A DNA stretch of 64,000 nucleotides from NCBI RefSeq assembly GCF_019175385.1, contig NC_083341.1, positions 92,158,321 through 92,222,320 on the forward strand. Reading direction: 5' to 3'. This DNA is from Lycium barbarum. Taxonomy: Eukaryota > Streptophyta > Magnoliopsida > Solanales > Solanaceae. The notes under the pieces were generated by a model. It was not told the origin of the DNA and ran no database searches. It was given only the letters and a program-made list of their open reading frames with translations. Of this stretch, positions 43,069 through 53,429 are shown piece after piece (the first letter of the stretch is position 1; every line of letters starts with the position of its first letter). The position numbers were made by a program, and so were the translations under genes.

Positions 43069-45373
43069 TGTCACGACCCAGCTAGGGGCCGCGACAGGTA
43101 CCCGGGGCTAACCACTGAGCACCGCTCGCTCTGTCGCTCATTTTACTCATTTAATGCTCTTTTTATCATCTTTATATTCATAGCAAAGGAAAATCATATT
43201 TCGTATGAAAACATAAAATACTTTCGTGTACATGTGCCCTTAGGCTATCAAAAACAATATAGATATGTATACAGTAGTGATCTCGTGAGACCATTTAACC
43301 CGCACTGCGTATCTACGAGCCTCTACTGGAGTGATGAACATCGGGACGGGACAAGACCCCATCGTGCCTAAAGAAAATACATATACATGGAGATATATAT
43401 ATACTCAAAAGAATAATCATAAGAACCTCTGGGACAATGGAGGGCTTCCACTCAGCTGACAGCTACTACGGATCTGGATCGAGCTCTCCTCCCTGTCTAC
43501 CTGTGGGCATGAACACAACGTCCAAAGAAAACAGACGTCAGTACGAACATTGTACTGAGTATGAGAGGCATAAACAATGAAATAAGACAATGATAATGGG
43601 AATGATATCAATATGGAACATCTGAATCTGACTGTCAAGTATAAAGAGAATAAGTCATGCATGCTATCTTACTCATACTCATCATCATATCATATATGCA
43701 AAATGTATAAGCTGCCCGTCCATATCGGATCGGTGTGATAATCAATAACATTAGCCTGCGTCCAGGCCTCCCGCGTTCAGGCCTCCCGCGTCCGGGGTAT
43801 CATCTCATTCCGCCCACTAGTGGTGTCTGCCCATGCCATCTGGCCATGGTGTATACATATAGCTTCCCGCCTTAGCGATGACTGCCCGGCCAACTTGGCG
43901 CGGTGTTATATCATCATCATCATAATGTGCTCATCATGGTATGCTTATCTTATCATAGTACATGCATAAGGCTCAAGATCAACTATACTCCATCGGGGTG
44001 ACGTAAGGTCGTGATCCCCCAATTGCATTATGGAACAACCATGGACATTCTGCCTCACCTTGAAGGAATTAGCGTATAAGGTGAGTGTAAGCGATGAATA
44101 ACATCATTAGACTTTTTGTACTTCAACTCATTACCTTGTGTAGCTAATTGTACACATAGGCTCGTGGATAAGAAAGTAGTTACACTATATGATTCATGCC
44201 ATTAGAAAGAAGGGACTAGCCTCACATACCTTTGACGTTTAACTAGGCTAGCGCTTGCTTGTTCTCCTTCGATATCTCGTTTCTACCTTCAAGAGAGAAT
44301 TCGCATTTGCGTTAGTTAATCAACTATAAGAACACACTACTATTTCTAGAGACAATTGGGCAGCACTTCCTTTGTTTATACTACTTTTCCCATATTTCAT
44401 ACGAACTTCCAACACCCACAACAACAATTACAATATAGCAATCAACAATCATCATTCATATACAATGACCATGATCCACCATTTCTCTTCATTTTTTCCC
44501 ACAATTATGGTTGTGGGAAAAACTATCATATTTTCTCATGTATCACACATATCGCATGGTCTACATGTCATTTATAACGTATTCATACTCATAACACACT
44601 AACATCCATGATTCAATTCAACTACCATTCACTCATGGCACTATTCACTCATTTATGACCCATTTGCTATGCTTTTCTGCAATTCGGGTATCTTAACCTT
44701 CCAATACCTTAAACAACATGAAATGTTCATGAAACTTACCTTAGATGATGGTTGAACAAGCTTTGAATGGATTTACTCCTCTAGGACCAAAACCCTACTT
44801 CACTCCTTTTTGGGTTCTCTTGAGAAGGATGAATTTTAGTGTGATTCACTTGATTTCGTGGGTCTCATGTAATTGATCACCAATCTCCCTTGAGTTCTTG
44901 TAATTGAAGAGTAGAGAGTATTCTAGGAGTTTCTAGAGAGAAATATCGTGAATATGAAATGATTTGAATGAGCTTGGGTCTCTTTTTAATGACTTAAAAT
45001 CTATTCCGAAATGAACAGTGACTGAGGTGTACAGTGGCCGTAAACCCACTTTACGGGCTATATTCTGGTTTACGGTCCGTCCTTCGCGACCGTATTTAAG
45101 CATATCAAAACTAGAAAGGCATGTTGGAGATCATGGCAATTTACGATCCAGTTTACGGGCCGTATTTCGATTTACGGTCTGTATTCTAAGTCGTTTTTAA
45201 CCATTTGAAGCATTTGACAGAAAGTTGATATTTTTGAAAGGTTGGAGGATGATAGCAGTTTACGGTCCGTAAATCACTTTACTGGCCGTATTCCACTTTA
45301 CGACCAACTGGGTCAAAGTGCAAACCTGCAACTTTTCATTGTACGTTCCCGGGGAAATTTCCGAGGTGTAACA
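43069..45373 (-). mobile_element. Solo LTR nested in element B's 5' LTR
   Basis: It runs from TGTCACGACCCAGCTAGG to GGTGTAACA, 2305 bp. The target duplication CCTAT is perfect (43064-43068 and 45374-45378). It is in minus orientation and of the same family as elements A and C. The hairpin lies at 43534-43557 and the palindromes (TTTACGG-N-CCGTAAA type) at 45030-45310. There is a doubled GCCTCCCGCGTTC/GTCC stretch at 43755-43797. It must be younger than element B. Confidence 0.92.
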
Positions 45374-45701
45374 CCTATCCCGTCTATATGTTATTATATA
45401 CTCTCCTTAAAGGCTCGTAGACAGTTATGTACAGTTAGATTTCTTTAGCCTTATCGGCTCATGTATTGTATGTCATTTTGTCAGCCTCGTCGGCTTGTAT
45501 TTATATATATGTATATGGGCATGTTTGTTGATGTTGATAAAAAAGTGCCTTAGCCCAATGGAAATGGTATTATTGATGCATACAGATTGTTAGCAAGCCA
45601 TGTGGCTCACCTAGTAATGGTGTTGGAATTATGATGAGAGGTGCCCAGTGGGGTTAGCTCCGGGTGCCCGTCATGGCCCTCCGGTTGGGTCATGACAAAA
45701 G

Positions 45702-45713
45702 TGGTATCAGAGC
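45702..45713 (+). promoter_or_regulatory. Element B primer-binding site
   Basis: TGGTATCAGAGC, perfectly complementary to the 3' end of initiator tRNA-Met, four bases after the LTR. The leader from here to the gag ATG is about 170 bp. Confidence 0.92.
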
Positions 45714-45886
45714 AGTTCCGTCCTAGGGTTTGTCTACGAGCCATATCCAGTATAGTTTTGTTTATGTGTGTGTTGCACGCCACACTTATAAACATGAGGC
45801 TATATGCATTTTTAGGAATGAATGACCTTCTTTCTTTGTAGATCATGCGATAGAGCTATGGTAACCGTCTGCTATGTATTTCAGAA

Positions 45887-47218
45887 ATGCCTGTAAAGAG
45901 AAAAGCTACAGTAGCCCAAAAGGGCAAGACAGTGACAGAAAGGCGAGCTGAAAGACCACCGCCAACGAATATAGAGGAGGGTGAGTCCCAAAATGAGGTT
46001 CCATCTCGGTCCTCCCACTCATTACCTACTTCAGAGGAGTATGAGGGAGCCTCTGCCCCAGCTCCAGCACCCCCAGCTACTCCACCAGAGGTTTCGGGCC
46101 AAGAGATGAAAGAGGCCATTCAATTGTTGACCTAATTGGTTGCCGCTTAGGCCCAACGGCAAGGTATGGGTCATGGTGATAGGGCGGTTAGTGCAAGAGC
46201 CCGTGATTTTATTAGCTTGAAAGCTCCGAAATTCTTCGGGTCAAAGCCGGATGAGGACCCTCAAAACTTTATTGATGGAATGTTGAGGACACTTCAGTTA
46301 ATACATGCTTCAGATGTTGAATCGGTAGAGCTGGCTTCCTATGGGCTACGGGATGTAGCGGTTCATTGGTATATGGTTTGGTTTTCTTCTAGGGGAGTCA
46401 ATGCACCTCCCCCGGTATGGCAAGAATTTGTTGATACTTTCCTATGACATTACTTGCCCCCAGATGTTCGGTAGGCTAGAGCCGATAAGTTATTGAATCT
46501 CAGGCAAGGAAGTATGAGTGCCCTAGAATATAGTCTCCGCTTCAACTCTTTGGCTAGGTATGCTCCGGCCATGGTAGGGGATATGGGTGATCAGGTGCAC
46601 CAATTTTTGAGTGGCTTAGGGCCACATTTGATGGATAAGTGCTTGACTGCGTCCTTTCAGGACAATATGGATATTTCTCACATTCAAGCCCATGCCCAGA
46701 ATTTGAAGGAAAGCCAGCAACCGCAAAGAGGTGAGCGTGAGCTTGATAGAGGTTATAACAAGAGGGCTAGATCTTCGGGTCTGACTAGTGAGTTTAGAGG
46801 AGGGCAAAGACAACAATTTTCTAGGCATTCAGGCCATTCTATGAGTAGTGCGCCTCCACGATTTATGAGCTAGAGATTTGATAGGTCTACTCAGTCCGGG
46901 CCGAGTCAGAACTTTAAAGCTTCAGGTTCTCATTACAGAGGCGACTCGAATCAGGCAAGGCCACCCTTGCCAAGATGTTCTCAGTGCGGGAAGCTACATT
47001 GGGGCCAGCGTCGATTAGGTTCAGATGTTTGCTATGCATACGATCGGCCAGGCCATATCATACGTGACTGCCCCTCGATTGGTGGTAGGTGTAGGGTCCA
47101 TCCTCCAGGTTCGGCAGTCGGGTCTTCATCATCTATACGTCCTTTGGGGAAAGGTTCACAGGCGCCAGTCAGCTGTGGTAGAGGTAGAGGAGGAGCTCCC
47201 AGTTCTAGCGGTCCTTAG
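45887..47218 (+). pseudogene. Element B GAG with stop codons
   Basis: The start is ATG at 45887 (MPVKRKATVAQKGK). The GAG domain contains ARDFISLKAPKFFGSKPDED, SVELASYGLRDVAVHWY and FNSLARYAPAMVGDM. The zinc knuckle CYAYDRPGHIIRDC has Tyr for its second Cys, as in element C. In-frame stops are at 46133, 46148, 46445, 46472, 46871 and 47216, with no frameshift. At 46133, 46148 and 47216 related copies have Gln, so these are CAR to TAR changes. The knuckle change would weaken RNA packaging even apart from the stops. Confidence 0.9.
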
Positions 47219-48505
47219 CACCATATTTATGCATTGGCTGGGCGACAGGATCTTGAGTCCTCCCCTGATGTCGTCACAAATATATTATCGGTATTTTCTC
47301 TTAATGTATATGCATTGATAGATCCGGGCTCCACATTGTCATATGTTACTCTTTATATTGCTTGTCGATTTGGGGTGAAACTAGAGTCAATTAAACCTTT
47401 TGAGGTATCGACAGCCGTTGGTGAACCGGTAATAGCTAGCCGAGTATATAAAAATTGTGTAGTTGCGATTTGTGATCATCGTACTATGGCTGGTTGAAAT
47501 GAGTTAAAAATGGTGGACTTTGATGTTATTATGGGTATGGATTGGTTGGGTTTTCGCTATGCTAATGTCGATTGCAGAACACAAATGGTTCGCTTCCAGT
47601 TTCCTGAAGAACCAGTTTTGAAATGGAAGGGAAATATAGCATCTCTAAGAGGTAGGTTTATTTCCTATCTCAAGGCCAAGAAAATGATTGCTAAAGGCTA
47701 TATTTATCATTTAGTCCGGTTTCAAGATATAGAAGCCGAATCGCCAACTCTTCAATCTGTCCTCGTAGTGAATGCGTTTCCGGATGTATTCCCAAATGAG
47801 CTTCCAGGTCTTCCCCTATAGCGGGAGATTGATTTTACTATTGATGTGCTACCAGATACCAAGCCAATATCTATTCCTCCTTATAGAATGGCTACCACAG
47901 AACTGAAAGAGTTGAAGGAGCAATTGATGGACTTGCTTGAAAAAGGCTTTATTAGGCCTAGTTCTTCCCTGTGGGGAGCATTCATGTTGTTTGTGAGGAA
48001 GAAAGATGGCTCCTTGCGAATGTGCATTGACTACAGGCAACTGAATAAGGTGACGATCAAGAATAAATATTCGCTTCCAAGGATTGATGATTTATTTGAT
48101 TAATTGCAAGGTGCCAAAAGGTTTTCAAAGATAGACTTGAGATCCGGGTATCATCAGGTGAGAGTTAGGGAGGAAGATATTCCTAAGACGTCCTTTAGAA
48201 CGAGATATGGTCATTTCGAATTTCGAGTAATGTCATTTGGGCTAACTAATGCACCGGCTGTATTCATGGACTTATTCAACAATGTTTTCAGGGATTTCTT
48301 AGATTTATTTGTAATTGTGTTCATTGACGATATCCTGGTATACTCTCGGTCCGAGGCAGAACATGCGGAACATTTACGTACTGTCCTTAGAGTTCTCAAA
48401 ACTCAAGAGCTATTTGCAAAAATTTCAAAATGCGAGTTTTGGTTGAATCCGTTGACCTTTTTGGGGCATGTTATTTCAGCCGATGGTATTCGGGGAGATA
48501 CCTAA
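47219..48505 (+). pseudogene. Element B protease and reverse transcriptase
   Basis: In frame with gag. The protease has [13 protein letters not shown] and [14 protein letters not shown] has [50 protein letters not shown] and [12 protein letters not shown] with the catalytic DD intact. Stops are at 47495, 47819, 48101 and 48503. At 48101 and 48503 the sister copy C has Gln. The catalytic motifs are otherwise all present, so the domain was lost by nonsense changes rather than by indels. Confidence 0.9.
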
Positions 48506-49102
48506 AAGATTGAGGCTGTGAAGACTTGGCCGAGGCCTACAACACCTACGGAGGTTCGTAGTTTTCTGGGCTTAGCAGATCACTACAGAAGATTTGTAGA
48601 AGGTTTTTCTTCTATTTCAGTGCCACTAACTAAGTTAACTCAAAAAGCAGCTAAATTTTAATGGACAGATGCTTGTGAGCATAGTTTCCAGGAGTTGAAG
48701 AATAGATTAACTTCTGCCCCAGTCCAGACAATTCCAGAAGGATCGGAAGGCTATGTTGTCTATTGTGATGCTTCGGGCGTTGGGTTAGGGTGTGTGTTGA
48801 TGCAACATGGTAAGATGATTTCTTATGCTTCAAGGTAGTTGCGAAAACATGAGAAAAATTAACCAACCCATGATCTTGAGTTAGCTATGGTGATTCATGC
48901 ATTGAAGATATGGAGACATTATTTGTATGGTGTCCATGTGGATATCTATACGGATCACAAGAGCCTTCAGTATATTTTCAAGCAAAAAGAATTGAATTTA
49001 TGGCAGAGGCGATGGTTGGAGTTTTTGAAAGATTATGATGTTGACATTCTATATCATCCCGGGAAGGCGAACATTGTGGCTGATGCTCTTAGCCGTAGAT
49101 CT
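48506..49102 (+). pseudogene. Element B RT connection and RNase H
   Basis: The connection has [18 protein letters not shown]. RNase H has [47 protein letters not shown] and ADALSRRS, so all four acidic positions are present. Stops at 48659 and 48836 sit at Gln codons of the sister copies. One at 48860 replaces a Tyr. The reading frame is still that of the gag start at 45887. Confidence 0.88.
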
Positions 49103-50703
49103 ATGGGTATCTTATGTAATGTTCAGTCAGAGAAAAGTGAGTTAGCCTGTGAGCTCCAGAAGTTAGCTAGCCTAGGAGTCCAAGTAATGGACTCGGGCAA
49201 TATAGGAGCTACCATTCAAAATTCAGTTGTCTCGTCACTAGTAGTTGAGGTGAAAGAGTGCCAGCATGAGGATCCCATGCTAGTTCATTACAGAAATACA
49301 CTTTCTCAGAAGAAGTCCTTTGAAATTTTTGGAGATGGAGTTCTCCGATGTCGAGGCAGGTTGTGTGTTCCTGATGTTACAGGATTACACTATCAAATAT
49401 TAAAAGAGGCCCATTGTTCCCGTTATTCTGTTCACCCCATAGCAACGAAAATGTATCATGACCTTAAATCCATATATTGGTGGAATGGAATGAAGAAGGG
49501 CATAGCGGAATTCGTGGCCCAATGTCCTAACTGTCAACAAGTGAAAATGGAACACCAAAATCTAGGTGGATTGTTACAAGCTATGGAAATTTCAACATGG
49601 AAATGGGAAGTGATTAATATGGATTTCATTGCAGGCTTACCTCGTCCTAGGAATAACTATGATTCTACATGGGTAATTGTGGATAGACTCACGAAGTTAT
49701 CTCATTTTCTACCGGTCAGAACTATATATGTAGTTGAAGATTATGCAAAGCTCTATGTCAAAGAGATAGTACGACTCCATGGTGTCCCAGTATCTACTAT
49801 TTTCGATAGAGGGACACAGTTTACAACTAATTTCTGGAAATCTTTTTAAGAAGGTTTGGGGACCCAAGTGAGTCTTAGTACGACATTTCATCCACAGACT
49901 GATAGGCAAGCTGAGTGTACCATCCAAACTCTAGAGGATATGCTGCGGGAATGTGTATTATATTTTGGAGGTAGTTGGGATGATTATTTACTGCTTATTG
50001 AATTTTCTTATAACAACAATTATCATTCTAGCATCCAAATGGCCCCGTATGAGGCTTTGTATTGACGCAAGTGCAGATCACCAATTGGATGGTTTGAAGT
50101 AGGGGAGACTGAATTTATAGGACCAGACTTGTCTAGCAAGCTATAGAGAAAGTCAAGCTTATACAGGACCGGTTATTAACAGCTTAGAGTCGTCAGAAAT
50201 CCTATACAGATAATCGTCGACGGGACTTAGAGTTCCAAGTGAAAGATTAGGTATTCTTGAAGGTGTCGCCAATGAAGGGCGTCATGAGATTTGGAAAAAA
50301 GGGCAAGCTTAGTCCTCGGTATAATGGACCTTATGAGATTGTACGCAAGGTAGGCCAAGTGGCTTATGAATTAGATCTACCTTCAAATTTGGAGTTAGTA
50401 CATCCGGTTTTCCATGTAGCGATGCTTCATAAGTGTATTGGAGATCCTTCCAGAATTGTGTCAGTAGATGATGTTCAAGTCACCGAGCAATTATCCTACG
50501 AAGAAGTTCCCATTGCCATTTTAGATAGGCAAGTACGGAGGCTCAAAACCAAAGATGTAGCTTCAGTTAATGTCATATGGAGAAATAATACTAGAGAGGA
50601 AATGACTTGGGAAGCTGAGGAAGACATGAAGTTTAGGTATCTACATTTATTTCCACCTCCAGAGGAGACACAGGTAGAGACGCCATTGCCCTCAGGTATG
50701 TAA
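49103..50703 (+). pseudogene. Element B integrase with chromodomain-like tail
   Basis: The zinc finger is complete, with HCSRYSVHP then CPNCQQ. The core shows [25 protein letters not shown] and ECTIQTLEDML. The linker ends at SPRYNGPYEIVRKVG, followed by the tail AILDRQVRRLKTKDVASVNV and WRNNTREEMTWEAEED. Lesions are TAA at 49847 (Gln in C), TGA at 50063, a one-base loss near 50125 (the first frameshift of this polyprotein) and TAG at 50248 (Trp to stop). The tail from 50257 to 50703 is open. Confidence 0.9.
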
Positions 50704-50884
50704 TGCTTTCCTTGATGTTTTCTTGGTCGTGTGTGGCCATGGTTGTTGATGTTGTTGTTGTAGCCCTGTGAGGCGATATATTTTGGGTTGTTGTGACAGG
50801 ATGGTAGTGCCATATTATAGGGGAAACACTAGCAAAATTTTTGTAGAATCCCCAAAAGTCTAACATTCGAGGACAAATGTTTCT

Positions 50885-50897
50885 AAGGGGGGAAGAA
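50885..50897 (+). promoter_or_regulatory. Element B polypurine tract
   Basis: AAGGGGGGAAGAA lies directly before the 3' LTR. It is the plus-strand primer site. Confidence 0.88.
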
Positions 50898-52348
50898 TGT
50901 TACATCTCGGAGATTTCAGATTGTTGCATTGTGAGTAGAGTAATGTGAGCTTAAGGTGAATATGAAGTTCTTACGGGATTAAGGAGAGTATTATATAGCT
51001 TAAAGTGAGTACATAAGATTTTGAAGTTATATGAATATGTGAGGCTAAGTCCGTCGGAGGAAGTGAAATGTGAGTCATATTCGGAAACGTTTTCACTATA
51101 ATTAAGCTAATATTTTATTTAGTAGTGTCTTGAGGAAGAGCTATAGGGCCTCTTAGATGGTTAATGAAGTGTTAATAAGGTTCCATAAGGATTGGAGGGT
51201 GAACGAATCAACGAGAGCAAGGTAAAAAAAGGGTAATACGACCAGTTATACGACCTGTATAACTTTATACGGTCCGTATAACATTCCAGAGAAGGGTCAA
51301 TCTTAGGTGGGATTATACTACCATTTATACGTACCGTATAATCGGTCGGGTAAGTTTTTTTTCTTTTTATATATAGACGACCCCTGTTTCTATTTTTCAT
51401 TTCCCACTTCTCCCAAACTCTTAAAAGCTCTAGAACCTTCTCCCAAGAATATTCCCTTAAACCCAAGAGAAAGCAAAGATCAAGAGGCAAGAATCAAGAT
51501 ATCCATGTGTTGGAAGACTCTCTAGGGTTGGTAAACTTCAAGAATTTCTTTGATATTGAAGCTAGAGTTTTCATACAAGTTGATAAGTTGATCCAAAGCT
51601 CATTCCTCTGAGATAAAAGGTCAGTTTTCATGCCTATTTTATTTTTTAAGCATGTTGGCTGTTGAATGAATTGGCTGAAGGGAGAAAGTAGAAAATGAAG
51701 TTTAAATGTAGAATTTATGATATTTTGAGTAGTAAACTAACTTGAGTCAGGATTCTTAGTATGCTATTAATATAATCTTGTTGTGATGGGTGTTAATGGT
51801 GACGAGGAAGTGTTGTATGCAATTGTACAAAGAGTTGATGTGAAGTTGTTGATATGAATTGATTATGAGAATGAATATTGAGGCATAATGGAATATGACT
51901 ACTTGATTATGATATTGTGGATGTTATTATAGTTGTCGAGAGTTGTTTTGAGATATGGTGGAAGTCGATGAAATAGGGGAAATACTGCCAAACTTTCGTT
52001 AACTCATGAATTATTCTAGTTTGAATTAAGAGTGTCCTTAGAACTGAACCTTGGTGTGAATCCTTTTAAATGTAGATTCCTCAAGCTTTGGCGGTGAACG
52101 TTAAGTAGTTAAGACGATATAAAGGTATGTGAGGCTTTCTTAAGGCATAATTCCATTGATGTATACTTTCATGTGAAATCCATAGTATCTTCCATGATGA
52201 TTTCATTCCTAGAATCACTAAAGCTCATAATTCTTGATATTCTCACGATACCATTGGATTCATCCTATGATAGTTGATCCTCTAAGGAAGGATATAATGA
52301 AAGTGATGATGATGATGATGATAGTGAGGATACGTATGTACTTCTATG

Positions 52349-52352
<4 letters not shown>

Positions 52353-52394
<42 letters not shown>
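52353..52394. repeat. (TA)n microsatellite
   Basis: A pure TA run of 42 bp in the 3' LTR. The equivalent site in the 5' LTR (near 42520) has only a short run, so it expanded after insertion or differs by slippage. Confidence 0.95.
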
Positions 52395-52400
<6 letters not shown>

Positions 52401-52580
52401 TCAAAGTATGACTATTAAGAACACCGAGCTTATATGGTCGAGTATGATATCTATCGCGCGCGCACCACTGCAGTTGGGTAAGGATAGCACTTAGCCTTGG
52501 TAGGGCCAGTTATGTATAACACCGAACCTTGTCATGGTTGGGTATGTAAGATACCGAACCTCTATGATCGGGTATGATAC

Positions 52581-52640
<60 letters not shown>
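52581..52640. repeat. (TA)n microsatellite with one GTA interruption
   Basis: A TA run of 60 bp, interrupted once near 52598. The same place in the 5' LTR (near 42722) holds only a few units. Confidence 0.95.
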
Positions 52641-52641
<1 letters not shown>

Positions 52642-53278
52642 CATATATAAGGGAAGGTTCCTATTAGAAAAGGGTAAGTGAATATGATGAACGTCGCTAG
52701 AGGCATGAATGGCTCTATCATCCCATGACTCTTCTTTTTTATGTTATCGTTCATGCTTCTATTATGTTATTTATTACGCCTTACATACTCAGTACATTAT
52801 TCGTACTGACGTCCTTTTATTTGTGGACGCTGCGTCATGCTCGCGGGTGGGCAGGGAGATAGACTTGATCCATAGACAGCTTATTCAGAGACTGCTTAGA
52901 GGAGCTCCACTTGATTCGGAGCTACAGCTACTGGTACTATTCTTTTTTGTATATATGGGAATGGCAGGGCCCTGTCCCATCTCGTCTATATGATGTTACA
53001 TACTCTCTTTAGAGGCTCGTAGATAGTTATGTACAGTTAGATGTATTTAGCCTTGTCGGCTCATATCTTGTATGTCATTTTGTCAGCCTCGTCGGCTTGT
53101 ATATATATATATATGTATATGGGCATGTTTGTTGATGTTGATATAAAAGTGCCTTATCCCAATGGAAATTGTATTATTGATGTCTAGAGATTGTGAGCAG
53201 GCCATGCGGCTCACCTAGCAATGGTTGTGGAAGTATGATGAGAGGAGCCCGTCATGGCCCTTCGGTGGGGTCTTGACA

Positions 53279-53429
53279 GATGTTATGTGAATGGGCGTTT
53301 GCTGTAGAATATACATATAATGGGTTGTTGGTTTTTACTTATTTCTTATTCTTTAATGTTGGTTTATGGTTGCAAATATTGACTTAAACCATAAACCTTC
53401 ACTTTGCTTAGGAAAGTGAGTTAGGGTAT
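53279..53429 (+). repeat. Older LTR-like repeat, middle piece
   Basis: This is 151 bp between elements B and C. It continues the repeat of 40317-41032 and, after element C, 63800-64000. The text CACTTTGCTTAGGAAAGTGAG is noncoding. Nothing else is visible in it. Confidence 0.5.

Larger units (their letters stand above)
41033..45697 (+). repeat. Element B 5' LTR, interrupted by a solo LTR
   Basis: It begins TGTTACATCTCAGAG and ends GGGTCATGACA. Without the insert 43069-45373 and one CCTAT copy it is about 2.36 kb, close to the 2381-bp 3' LTR. It contains palindromes at 41378-41490, the TATA box at 41520-41528 and the hairpin with TGACGTC at 42883-42906. Confidence 0.9.
41033..53278 (+). mobile_element. 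Element B: Tekay-type Ty3/gypsy chromovirus with all domains
   Basis: This is a full-length insertion with TGTTACATCTC...GACA ends. The flanks GGTGT (41028-41032) and GATGT (53279-53283) are a target duplication with one change. Order: 5' LTR 41033-45697 (enlarged by a nested solo LTR), primer-binding site, gag-pol 45887-50703, polypurine tract, 3' LTR 50898-53278. Gag-pol keeps a single reading frame from the ATG at 45887 to about 50125, interrupted by stops only. This indicates that GAG and Pol were one polyprotein in this family. Confidence 0.92.
50898..53278 (+). repeat. Element B 3' LTR
   Basis: It runs from TGTTACATCTCGG to GGTCTTGACA, 2381 bp. Palindromes lie at 51238-51342, fewer than in the 5' LTR because one arm region is deleted near 51330. 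The TATA box is at 51368-51376 and the hairpin with TGACGTC at 52790-52813. It carries two long TA runs (52353-52394 and 52581-52640) that are much shorter in the 5' LTR. Confidence 0.92.
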
